Positions 12,601 through 23,584 of a stretch of 37,288 nt of DNA are shown one piece after another; within the stretch, counting starts at the first letter, position 1; every line of letters starts with the position of its first letter. The notes beneath the pieces are model-generated. The model saw nothing but the letters and a program-made list of their open reading frames with translations, was not told the origin of the DNA and ran no database searches. This DNA is from Ichthyophonus hoferi (lineage: Eukaryota > Opisthokonta > Ichthyosporea > Ichthyophonida > Ichthyophonidae): assembly GCA_002751075.1 (NCBI GenBank), contig NAOQ01000051.1:12480-49767 (forward strand), given 5' to 3'. A program made the position numbers and the translations under genes.

Positions 12601-13900
12601 TGGAATTCGCATTGTGTCGGTTTTGTGGTACATTTAGGTTGGAAGTCACCCCTCTGGAGGGAGATTTTTGTTTGCCAAAGCTTGGTGTATTCCTGTAGAG
12701 CAAGCATTCTAGAGTAGTATGTGCAACATGGGTATGAATGTGATACTGACGTGGTAATTGTGATGGGCACTGCATACACCCCTGGTCTCTTTTGGTATGC
12801 TGTGCCAGTCATTGAATAACGTTGGGTTATTCATTCTTAGTGGTTTCAGCCTTGGTCAAGGCTGTGTAAAGAGTTGGCTAAGTGGTTTACTGTTAGTTTT
12901 GGAGTGAATACAGGTATAATCAAATGTTAGGGCTGAATGCTAATAGAGTAATAACATGCAGTACTCATGGTTCTGCTGGAATTTCTAGAGCAGTACCTTC
13001 CAGATGGTTAGCTAGGCTGGCATATCTTGAAAGAAGCTGCTAAGTGTTTCTGACTGGTGAAATTTAGGCTCTGTTAAAATGTGATAGATACATTTGAGGG
13101 AATGTTTGGCAGTAGTGCTATAATGGAAATTAAGAAACTCCATCGTTGTCATAGGTCCATTGTGTTATATATAGGTCTTTGATGTTTTGATGGAGGTGTT
13201 GCAACGTTCATCAGGTCCAATGAAATGGTAAATAAAGTTATAAACAACATAATGCCTTATCAGGCAGTGATTAGTAGTTAATACTAACAGCATTTCATTC
13301 AATAACAGTGGAAAAATAACATAATCTATCTTTGTAGTTATATTGTCAACACATTATGAGGATTCCTTTTGTTTAATTCTGGAGTGAGGTATAATGATCA
13401 GGATTGGTGATAAAAAGTAATTTTAAGCTAATAGGTAAAGGAATAATTTGACAATGTCTAATAATAACACTAATACAAAAACAATTTGTGTTAATGGAGA
13501 TTATGAATTTAATGCTTGAGGGAATGAAGTAATTGTAGGTAGAGGGTCAATTTCCATGGGCATGAAGATAAAAGGTTTTCCAAGAGCATCTATTCTAGAG
13601 TTATAGTTGTTCATACATTGAGTAACTACTAAGTGAAGAATAGTAAAGTCTCCTGAAAAACTAATGTTAAAATCATGCCTGTTGTTAAAAGGGCAGCAAA
13701 GGTATCATTTTGTTGTTTTAGGGTTTGCACGAAGGGTTCCATTTGTTTACTGTTAATTTCAGATAGGGCTTTATCTACAATTTTCATGAGATTGTTAGGG
13801 TCTGGCACAATGGTTGGTGTTTAAAGAAGGGTTTTGGGTGTTATTAATATAGTTGAACTTTGTTGGTGCAGACATTTTTGTCAGTAGCAATAAAGCAGCA
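9665..13900 (-). mobile_element. Ty1/copia-like retroelement fossil, family 2 copy A (gag, protease, integrase, reverse transcriptase parts)
   Basis: Read on the minus strand, high to low: gag start at about 13875; gag body to about 12600; protease and pre-integrase about 12320-11750; integrase core about 11720-11120, with an INNFTRFTTVY stretch and a YPFWEYAIKTAM helix; a linker about 11050-10770; and reverse transcriptase about 10620-9700, recognised by DLTQTDITSAYLHAKL and the YIDDVLI catalytic strand. Gene order integrase then reverse transcriptase is diagnostic of Ty1/copia. The gag differs from family 1. The copy is heavily decayed, with well over ten lesions, and its 3' end is missing where it meets family 1 at about 9650-9670. 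Confidence 0.85.
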
Positions 13901-14204
13901 ATCAGTTGTGTGAAAGTTGACTGAACTGAAAGGAAAGAGAATGGTGGCAGGCTGGGTAGTACATTTGAATCGTCAAATGATAAAGGTATAGTTGGTTGTT
14001 CTATGAGCAGTAAAGGTAATGCTAGTATAACGAAATTGATATATTTGTGGAAATATTCCTGTGTAATTTGAAAGTGCAGTAAATGGGGTTTTTTTTTTGA
14101 TATTTTAGTTTGTGATGGATGGTCGGGTGTTTGGCAGAATGGCAGAGTGCAGATGGAAGTGAAAGTATTTAAGAAGAGCCTGTAACCCTATTGAGATTCA
14201 GATT

Positions 14205-14655
14205 TAGTCCTTTATTAACACCAAATTAGTAATAGTTGAAGACTAAGTTCTTACCAGTTTTTTTGGTCTTGCCTGTTTCTAAGTTTATTGTATCTGTTGG
14301 TAGTCAATGATAATATTAACCCTGAGGTCTAAATATGGTCAGGCTCTCTTTTTTATACTTTCTGTTGGTTCTACAGAAAGTAAGGCTATGTCCTCACTGG
14401 CAATTCCAGTCATATCTGGAATATAAGTGTTGGATAGATGGATGTATCCTAGGATTGTTGGTTGTATTTATTCAGATTCCTTAGGCATAGCTTCGTTGAC
14501 TCAAATGGTTTAAGTCAATCAGGCACTTACTGATCGCTTAGTCTTTAATTTTTGATTTAGATTCTAGTCATTTATGTTTCTATAACCATAAAAAATTAGA
14601 GCACAGTTAGCTTTCTTTTGTACATTTACATACTATAGCCAAGAGCATTAAACGT
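14205..14655 (-). repeat. LTR-like 5' end of family 2 copy A
   Basis: Similar in order and sequence to 18400-18850: blocks such as CTGGAATRTA, GATGTATCC/GATATATCC and ATGTTTNNAACCATAAA recur in the same order. Between it and gag (14172-14193) is AAGAAGAGCCTGTAACCCTATT, matched by AAGAAAAGCCCATAACCCTATT at copy B, the place where a tRNA primer-binding site would lie. LTR ends were not resolved because no 3' LTR is present. Confidence 0.55.
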
Positions 14656-15037
14656 ATATCTGGAAATATTACGCATATTACCTGTAATCATATGTTTCTG
14701 ATTGGCTCAGATACATGTTTATGGATAGTTTCAGAGTGCACTAACAGTACCACGTTTCAACTGAATAATATTTTTAATAAAATTATTAAGTTAATACACC
14801 TACCTATTAACTTGTTTGATGGTAGAAAGATGCATGTTAATATATATGGAAAAAAACAACTATGCATGCTTGTGTTTAGTTGTCATGTAAGTCCTTGCTC
14901 CTGTTGCCCTTGGTACTATAGAATCATAGGAACTTTGATAATCATGAGATTGAATGGCATTGATTCAAAACCATAGCAAATAATTAAATCATCTTACAAC
15001 TGTGATTAACAAACAAAAATAGTAGTCTCAACAACAA
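14656..15037. other. Flank of family 2 copy A, duplicated at about 19385-19650
   Basis: Shares several blocks in order with 19385-19650, for example ATTATTAAGTTAAT, a GTAAGT..TACTCC/TGCTCC stretch, and TAGTCTCAACAACAATGC matching TAATCTCAACACAATGC. A 94-codon open frame here has no family match and probably is not a gene. Confidence 0.55.
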
Positions 15038-15493
15038 TGCATAAATCAGGATGGCTAAATTGCACCCAATCTGGGATTAATGCAAGTGAAACATGATGAT
15101 AAAAAACAGTTCGGGATCAATATATTGGTAGGTTGGTGACTATGGAGATCTGCAAAGTGAGAGTGCTGTAATTGTGCTAATTGGACCATAGGAGAGTAGT
15201 GCACACTTGGTCTGAGGTCATTATACTCAGACGGATGTCTGTAGTGAGTGATGTATCCAAATTCAAGTTTACAATCTGGATGGAGAAGTAACTTGGCTTG
15301 ACAAAGAAATATATCTTCCTGCCAAGGGTAGCTGTATAATAGAAGGATCATTCCATTTAAAATGGTAATCTTATTATTTTTTAAGGAGATTGTGCACTAT
15401 TAATTCATAGGACGATAATGGCAAAGAGGCTTTGGTTTATGCCCAGGGCATAGAAGATATTGTGGAGGATGATGTCTCTTGTAACGAATGAAG

Positions 15494-16574
15494 ATCCTTC
15501 AATATTAGACAAATATTTGTCAGAAGTAAACTCACTCTCTGACGATTTATCTAATGTCCCGCCAGCTTAAAATAAATCAGTATCGTCTGATATATTTTTG
15601 GAATTACTGCTGATAACCAGTAGTTCTCCTAATGTTGTGGGCCTATATTTTTTAGAGCACTGTTTTGTTGGTAGCTCGCCGATATTGCTTAAAGTATCGT
15701 CCTCAGAAGAAAAGATTATAATCTTTTTCTTCTTTTGAATTCGACGTTCAACTTCTTAAGTCTTTGGTGTTAATGGCAAAGATCGTTTGATAACTGTCCT
15801 TGGTCGATCTCTTTTCAATACCATGACAATTTAATTCAACTTTAGCCAATAAAATTTATTCACAATCAAAATTTTCCGGTCCTTGTTTGAGACTTTAGTT
15901 GGCGTTATATGGTTTCTGCCGATTGTACTAAATACCAATTAGTATAATTATATTGTTCAAATCAATATAGACATTGGATTGGAGTATGAATGTTTTGCTA
16001 ATCCAATAAATCCAACTTGATTAATAGTTCTAGATATGGAAATGCTAACTAATCAATGAGAGGTTAGCGACTAAGTACTTTACACAATTAGAATTAATTA
16101 TATATATATATACTGGTTGAATATAACAATGGTAAATAACATGGTAATTAGATTAACAAAAACAAATAAACGTTTGAAAANNNNNNNNNNNNNNNNNNNN
16201 NNNNNNNNNNNNNNNNNNNNNNNNNNNNNNNNNNNNNNNNNNNNNNNNNNNNNNNNNNNNNNNNNNNNNNNNNNNNNNNNNNNNNNNNNNNNNNNNNNNN
16301 NNNNNNNNNNNNNNNNNNNNNNNNNNNNNNNNNNNNNNNNNNNNNNNNNNNNNNNNNNNNNNNNNNNNNNNNATAGTCTAGATATGGAAATGCTAACTAA
16401 TACAATGAGAGGTTAGCGACTAAGTACTTACACAATTAGAATTAATTATATATATATATACTGGTTGAATATAACAATGGTAAATAACATGGTAATTAGA
16501 TTAACAAAAACAAATAAACGTTTGAAAACGTTCTAACTGAAAACATACGACATCTTGTAGTGTCGTTCTTATAT
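15494..16574 (-). mobile_element. Family 1 5' fragment inserted in family 2 copy B
   Basis: The segment splits copy B and is flanked on both sides by GAATGAAG (15486-15493 and 16575-16582), which looks like an 8-base target-site duplication. Read on the minus strand it has an LTR/leader-like part, CCTTGTTTGAGACTTTAG next to GGCGTTATAT, and a short gag-like start at about 15824 with a Lys-rich block, like the nested copy at 6326-7230. It contains the assembly gap at 16181-16372, so its true length is uncertain; without the probable false repeat it would be about 730 bases. Confidence 0.68.
16181..16372. other. Assembly gap (192 N) with the same sequence on both sides
   Basis: All bases are N. 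The roughly 150 bases before the gap (16031-16180) reappear after it (16379-16526) almost unchanged, including TAGATATGGAAATGCTAACT, the long TA run and CAAATAAACGTTTGAAAA. Any open frame across the gap is meaningless. Confidence 0.98.
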
Positions 16575-18399
16575 GAATGAAGAGTAGCGGTGCCATGATA
16601 AGTGGAACTTATCACAGTGCCTTTGGCAAGGTGAAAATTAACCTTGTTGAGTACCATTCTAGTATAGGCCTAATGAAAAATGCAGATGTGGCAAGAACAT
16701 CTTTTATTAGCAATAAAACCTTCAAGTGAACAATTGGTGTAAGGCAGTATTGACTCCTGAGCAGGAGTACCCTTTAGACAGATAGAGGGAAGTATTGGCA
16801 TAGTTATTCTCTGGGGTTCCAGTTTACAAGTTCTTACAATATTGACCTGTGACAATCATGGTATTTCAGAATGGAATTTATGTTGTGTTAATTTAGTAGT
16901 TGATGCCGTTAACTAGTGGATAATTGCACGCTACTTGGTGGGTAGCAGTTAGCCAGATAGAAAAAGCAAATGTTTTTCTTAAGTTTGGTTCACTCTTGTT
17001 GAGTGAATATTCCAGCATAGAATGTGTAACATTAAGTTCAGTGTGATATTGACATAATAATATTTGTAAGTGTTGCATATGCCCCTAATCTCTGCTGGTA
17101 CATTGTGTTGGTTATTGAGTAAATTGTTGATACTCATACATGGTGGTTTAAACTCTAGCCATGACTACATAAAGAATTGACCAAATTGGTGGTTGACAGT
17201 CTTGAAATTAATTTAGGGTTAGTTGAAGGTTTGATCTGAATGTTAAGAGAATGATAATATATATAACTCAGGCTTGTGTTATAATTACCAGGGAAGATCC
17301 TTCAAGGTGATTAGCTAGACCAGCATATATTATAAGGTGCTGGGTAGGTGTTTCAAGGTGTTTAGGCTTAATTTTGGTTAAAGTATTGTATATGTAATTG
17401 ATTAAATGTTCTGCAATAGTTCCATAATGTGAATCAAGTAGTTAGATTCTGTTATAGGCCCATTGTTAAGTGTCAATATCTTCGATAGAAGTATTGTAGT
17501 GCTCATCAAAACTGTTGAAATGGTGAAGACAAGAATGACATAACACGTCATCTGGCAGTAAGTGATGTGTTTCTTTAATAATGGCCTCTCTAGGTATAAG
17601 TAGGAAAAATGCACAATTTATTTTCACAATTAGATTAATGACACATCAATTAGATTTTCTTTTTCCAACCCTGAAGCATGAGTTGGGAATTAACTCTGAA
17701 GATTAATTTAGAAATGTTTTTTTTTTGTAGGAAGAATTTGGCAATGTTGGAAAGTTGTGCCTGTGCTAGTGCAACTGGTGACTGTTGAGATGAAATTTGT
17801 GTTTTTGGTGTTGAAAAAAAGCCTGTTTTGAATTTAAAACAAAGTGAGTCTTGAGAATCGGTGTTCATAGCTGTAGGAAAAGATGTGTGTGCACCAAGAG
17901 ATTCTGCTTTGTTAAAAAGGTTTTGCATACTTTGGTACACTGTGTGATCTCATTCTTTAATTGATTTTATGAAGGGCCATAGTTTTTCTTGAAGAATTTT
18001 TGCTATTTATTGTGTTGTAGTGTTAGGTGTTGAAGCATTGTTGTCTGCCATGATTGTTTATGTTTGTATGAGTGTTTGTACATTGGGAGTTTAATAATAT
18101 TGTACCAATACTGACATAGTTATTGGTAAACTAACAATAGATTTTGTAATAGCTGATCAGAATAAAATTTTAGAACATGGAGGTAAGAATTATATGAAAT
18201 TTTGTATTACTGGCGGCAATAACGCTGATAAAGGTGCAAAATTTGGTAATCTTTTTTTTTATTATAAATGTATTCTTTATTTTATTTGAGCAATGACATA
18301 TTTTTTTGGGAAATAAATTTGTGTATATCTGCATGTAAAAGTGTATGGGAGAGTACAGGTAGAATTGTGTAAGAAAAGCCCATAACCCTATTATAATAC

Positions 18400-18850
18400 C
18401 AATCTGACCCCTTGTGATTGTTCTGTTTAAGAAAATTAAAATCAAGTCCTTATTGAAGGACTGAGTCTTTCTTGTCTCTGAATTGTTGTTGTATTTTTGT
18501 AGTTGATATCATCCTTTCATCAAATGGTAGATGGGTGTGTTTTCTCTCACATCCTGAAGAATTAATGAAAAGGAAAGTTCTGTCTCATTTGGTGAATCTG
18601 GATTACCTGGAATGTAGGCTTGTTCCGGATGAATATATCCAAGTAATGTGTTTTACTCTTCTTTCAATTTTGGTGCATAATCAATTGGTTTAGAATAAAC
18701 AATGTTTAGATAATACTTTTAATGCCTTTTTATCAGTTACAAACTTATCATTTAGGTTTGTTTAGGTATCTCCTTCTCTAATCATATTTATATGTTTGGA
18801 ACCATAAAGAAGGCTAGTACAGCTAGTTTTTTCTTATGCTTGTTGAAATT
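18400..18850 (-). repeat. LTR-like 5' end of family 2 copy B
   Basis: Counterpart of 14205-14655 at the same distance from the gag start. The candidate primer-binding stretch lies at 18371-18392. An open frame of 73 codons on the plus strand within it has no independent support and is probably fortuitous. Confidence 0.55.
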
Positions 18851-19074
18851 GAGAAGCCAAGCATGTACAGTTCCATATAGCATAACTTTCTATGTACTAT
18901 ATATTATATTATGCTCCTCATTGATTCAGGCCTGTATCTATCAATAAAATATTGATGTGCTAGTTCTACTATATTTTCTTATATTGATATTTCTAATAAA
19001 GTCATTGTTGGAAAACCATCAACTCTAAAGAAAGTGATAGAGACACAATTATCTGGAAATAAGGGGGTCATGAA

Positions 19075-20100
19075 ATGGTTGGTCTAATATTATTTAGCCT
19101 CTCTCACTGATTGTTCCTACTGTGTTACTATTACAATTGCACCCAAATGCATTAAGGCGGGATTTTCTCATGAATTTGTAGAAGAATACTTCAAACAATT
19201 AGAGATGGAACCTTTTAATATTTCAAAATCTTCACCGTTTTCTATTGAAAGTAGATTAGAGCTATGCACTACACCGATTGCTAACCCAGCAACATACAAG
19301 CACAAAAAACAAACTAATTGGAGCCGCAAAAGCCAAAAAAAAAAAAAAAGTGGCCAAGTTACTAGATTACTAGAACTACCGCCAATCACTATAGTTATTA
19401 AGTTAATCTACATACTTCTTAACTTACTTAGATGTCGAAAATTATATCCCATACTATATCTATATATATAATATGTTGCTTGCGATATATAGTATATAGA
19501 CTTATCAAGTAAGTAGTTACTCCAGCATCTTCTAGCACTGTAGAATACTCTGGAATCATTGAAGCCATGGGAATTATAATATCATGCAATATAATCAGCA
19601 ACTGTAGAAAGTAATTCCTTAATCAAAAATAATAATCTCAACACAATGCCTTTATCATTGTTGGTATTTGATTATAATCATCAGTGTTTAGATTTTTTTC
19701 CATCAAGAATACTAGGAATTGCATAATTGTTTTGATAGTAATAATTGTTCTTACATATACACCCTTGATACCTCTTACTGATCGTTCACACTGTGCTATT
19801 GCCATAATCACACTCAAGCATATTAATGCAGAAATCGCTTTCTCAATTAGTAGAAGACCATTATAGACAACTGGGAATAGAACCATCATATACATGCTTT
19901 CCTCTTAGATCAAACTCGTCTCAACTTTCTATTGAGAGCAAATCAGAGCTAATAGTTGCCTAGATTGCTAGCCGATAAAAATAGCTTCTAAACAGCATCC
20001 AACTGGAGCCCCTGAAACACACGAACCATTTAATAGAACTACTGCAGATTACCATACACTAATAATTGTTGTAAGTTTTATTATTATTAATTTTAAAATA
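19075..20100 (+). repeat. Pair of diverged direct repeats of unknown coding-like sequence
   Basis: About 19085-19440 and about 19770-20100 are related: both carry a SLTDCSYC/PLTDRSHC-type start, an I.LKHI/IAPKCI stretch, then LSIES/FSIES and ANP/ASR-like motifs in the same order. The shared motifs at the protein level suggest descent from a coding sequence read on the plus strand. I do not recognise the family. They may be remnants of a host gene or of another mobile element. The spacing is about 690 bases. Confidence 0.5.
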
Positions 20101-23100
20101 TTTTTATGCATTTATTATTATTTAATATGCCTAAAGTTTTATGGATACATACAAATGATTGATCATACAAGTAGCTATTAAGTATGAATATAGAGTTGTC
20201 CATTCATTCTTATATAATTTTCATCTTGTACTTGATCTTAACGATCAAGTACATTCAATTACAATTGAAAACAATTATATTCCTTAAATTGCTACAGAAA
20301 ATTCCAATGTAAAGGAATACCAAACATTACATATAAACCATCCTTTCTTACTTTATTGTCTTATTTGCTAATAGAGCCATTATATTTACTGCACCTTATC
20401 TCCCCTTTTGGTAATAGCTGGTTTCAATATTCAATTTCCAATAACTCAGCTAGGAAACTTGGGAATAAAATTGATTAGCTCAGTTAGTTGATTTGGTTAG
20501 AGGTTATACTCTTATACTCTTACTGTGCAGGATGCCTAGGACCCTTCTAGCACCAATTCACACCGCAGATCTAGAACAAACATTGGATCACGTGGTAGTA
20601 CTAAAGGACAACATGTTTGTGTGCACAATTGTTTGAAACCACAATATTTAATTTATAACAATATCTAAAATAGGTTCGTGTGATTGCCTCAAAGTATCAA
20701 AGATTAGCCGTTGATTAAGTTATATGAACATGTTTATCAAATAATACATGGTTAACTGTCTTGACCAATGAATAAATCTTGACACAGGTTTATATGTGGT
20801 CATATTCACAACTATCTATGTGATTAGATTGATACTATAATCAGTACTAGAATCATTCAATGTCAACATGAGCCAAGGAGCTAATGGAAAGCTTCCCTCG
20901 CTGAGGAGGTCAAGATTTACAAACAATTTCTGACTTAAATATAGATACACAATTCCTTAAATCTATTACAGTAGGCCACTAATTTAGCTAAACGTTTACG
21001 AAACCAATCAATTCAAATTATCTTCTTTCAGTGATATAATTAGCCGCAGTTTATCTTAAATATCCTTAATCCAGTTACTATCAACGCAGAGCTGCTCAAG
21101 TATATCTCAATGATATTAAAGTACCATTTCCATTTAAAACCCATAAGATCATGATTTTTTTTAAATTGAGACCAAATATATCATTGTAAATGTAATAGAG
21201 TAAATTGTTTCCATAGTAGCATCGCAAGAGAATTGCACATTTAGATGACGGAAATATATGAAACATGAAACACATGGTAAAACCCCCAATTGGTTATTTC
21301 ATTTATTAACAATTATGAGTGAATATTTTACAATAGATTACCAGAATGGGAACCAATGATCTTATAAGCATTTTATATGCCATATTAAGTCAAACTAATT
21401 CTTAATACGGGCATTAAAGCTTTTTAGCCTACATTCTAACTGGTCAGAAAAGATACTCCCAACAGCTTCTATTGCACAGCTTAACAAATCTTTATGCCGT
21501 TATCCGCATTATACTGTTAACATACCTGATGTTCTGATGTTATAAGAAGATTCGGTAAATTTTTGGCCTATACTCGAAGTGGTCAGAAAAGATAGCTAAC
21601 AGGGCAAAATATCTGATAGTGTAAGACAATTCGGTGAATGTTTGACCTACATTCTAAGTGGTCAGAAAAGATGCTAATAGGGCAAAATACCTGACGCTAA
21701 AAGACAATTCGGTAACATAAATGCATCTCCAAATTGTATTAAAGTATGTAAATCTGTCTTCTTGTTTCCATTGGTTCTATATCGCGGTTTCTTTGGAAAG
21801 TATTGTAGATTGTGTAAATCTACACTATTATATTACTAGCTTATTTTAAAGAAATTTGCGCAAATTACCCATTTGAGGTCAGACTAATTTAGGTTTCGTC
21901 ATCGAATTCTAAAATCACCGACCCAATCAAATTAGTGAAATTGGAAACTTCCCCGACACCCGTTGATTTGCCTTTCTACTGGTTTATCACTGGAATTATT
22001 CTTATAATTATTTTTTCTTTCAATACTTATTCGTGTATTTTTGCCCACACATTCATATTATTCGTTAATTTTTCGATGATTTTCAATCTGCTTTTTGTCT
22101 TACAAGCTGTATATATTTTAATGCACATAATTTGTTGGCTTAAAATTTAGAATGTATGGAATCTAGAACATAACGTTTCCATATTATAGATTAAACATGT
22201 AAAGTTCTTGATAATCCTGCCGGAGATATTAGAATGTATGTACCGAATAACTTAAATTATTTCAATATGAAAATATTTTTGAATTATTTGGACCAGTTTT
22301 AATAACTTTTTATTGTTAAAATTTTAATTAAAAATGAAATATTTATTTGCCCTTTTCCGAATAATATTTATATTTTAGATATTTTATAATTTTATATAGG
22401 CTATACGGTCGAGAACAGGCACGAGCTTATAATTACAACCTAAGCTTGGGTACACATGGATATAGAATTAAACACAATTTCTCACATTTCCAAGATATTT
22501 GAAAAGGTTTAGTGGAATAACCTTGAGTATTCACAGAGGAGGATATATTTAAATCTATAATTAAGTTTAACAGAGCAAAAACAGATTACTTTGAACAAGG
22601 AAGAGATAAATATACAATAAAATTTATGATACAATTGGCTATATATATATATGTACTAAAATAATTCAAACAATACCACAATGCCACTAACCATATTCCT
22701 ATATATGTATATTTGTTTGTGTTATCTTCTGTAGGTCTTATTATGGGGTTACCCTGGAGTTGGGTGGGTAGTATATTTTCCATGTGCAAGCATAAATATA
22801 TTACTGCATTATGATTGAATATCTGTACTAATAATACAGCATAGGTCATTCCTGCCAAAGGTTCCACAAGCTCAGGTTAGTCTTGCCAAAAGTTTAACAA
22901 GCACACCACGCAACTATATTTATATATGCTGTATGACTCGATTCTTACTGGAAGATTTTATGATGACTATACCACCGTTCTAGGGAAATATTGTTATAAA
23001 GAGCTCCAATTAATTTTTGTATTAGTTATTATATTTCGCTATGATCTTTGGACCCCTACTGGGCCAATACAAGATACCGCTTACCTATAAGTTAACAGCC

Positions 23101-23280
23101 AGATCCATGACTTATTAACTATGCATGGTACTGTGTTAGATTAAATAGAAACCCTGTAATGCACACAGTTGTATTTTAGGCATAAAATAATACACTACGT
23201 TTCACCACTACGGTACCAACTATTGTGCTGGCCGGTGACTTTTCGCCAAGAGGTAAACTATTTTGACTCAACAAAGTCAA
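20101..23280. other. AT-rich intergenic region upstream of the GATA gene
   Basis: Contains a perfect hairpin (20228-20252), a tRNA-promoter-like A box (about 20476), and a three-unit tandem repeat (21419-21714). Open frames at 21935-22150 (no ATG) and 22586-22867 (minus) are hydrophobic, AT-driven and match nothing I recognise. No exon was supported. Confidence 0.55.
21419..21714 (+). repeat. Three-unit imperfect tandem repeat with GGTCAGAAAAGAT core
   Basis: The core GGTCAGAAAAGAT occurs at 21442, 21581 and 21660. Around it each unit has a YCTAYAYTCKAA-type upstream block (GCCTACATTCTAAC, GCCTATACTCGAAG, ACCTACATTCTAAG) and a downstream GATTCGGTAAA/CAATTCGGTGAA/CAATTCGGTAAC block. Units 2 and 3 are about 79 bases; unit 1 is about 60 bases longer through an internal stretch. 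Confidence 0.85.
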
Positions 23281-23283
23281 CCT

Positions 23284-23291
23284 TATAAAAA
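23284..23291 (+). promoter_or_regulatory. TATA box of the GATA gene
   Basis: TATAAAAA followed by GGGGCC, 230 bases before the start codon. This predicts transcription start near 23312-23318 and a leader of about 205 bases. The surrounding 200 bases are less AT-rich than the intergenic DNA, as expected for a promoter. Confidence 0.6.
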
Positions 23292-23506
23292 GGGGCCTCT
23301 AGTTTCTACACGTATATGCCAAACCACCATTTGCCAGAGACCTTAGAGCGACAATTATATATCAAAAACACACTTACAAGAAAATAAGACTGTAGGCGAC
23401 GTCTGAATTTCTGGAAGCAGGGGTCCTTAATTACACACAGCCACTTAAGGAAGGTCCCGTCCTCGCCTTTAAGCAACAACGTAGCTTCTTGCTCTTTAGC
23501 AGGAAG

Positions 23507-23584
23507 ATGCGTCGCACAACATGGACGGATCTTCTTTCCACACAGATGTTAAAGTCTCTTTTCCCTGCTCCTTCTTTCAATTAG
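23507..23584 (+). promoter_or_regulatory. Upstream ORF overlapping the GATA start codon
   Basis: An ATG at 23507 (context GGAAGATGC) opens a 25-codon frame ending at TAG 23582-23584, in a different frame from and overlapping the main start at 23521. If the leader begins at the TATA-predicted site, scanning ribosomes meet this ATG first, so it could lower GATA translation. This is inference from position only. Confidence 0.45.

Larger units (their letters stand above)
15038..18060 (-). mobile_element. Ty1/copia-like retroelement fossil, family 2 copy B (gag to pre-integrase), with an insertion
   Basis: Minus-strand homologue of copy A. Gag starts at about 18051 and runs to 16583; after the insertion at 15494-16574 the protease/pre-integrase part continues from 15493 to about 15038. 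Matches to copy A are clear: CCTGCCAAGGGTAGC at about 15320 versus CCTGCCAAGGATAGC at about 12135, and CCTGAGCAGGAGTA at about 16755 versus 12485. No integrase core or reverse transcriptase follows; similarity to copy A stops abruptly at about 15038 (equivalent to about 11862 in A), where A's own flank begins. Broken, with more than ten lesions, and old. Confidence 0.8.

Noticed and set aside
16117-16416. Open frame running through the N gap
   Set aside because: Most codons are N, and its ends are repeats of the same sequence.
20861-20931. 22-codon frame starting MSQGANGKLPSLRRSRF
   Set aside because: It stops after 22 codons, lacks splice signals, and no match is known to me.
22586-22867. 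93-codon open frame on the minus strand with hydrophobic stretches
   Set aside because: Composition follows TA runs; no splice context, homologue or promoter seen.
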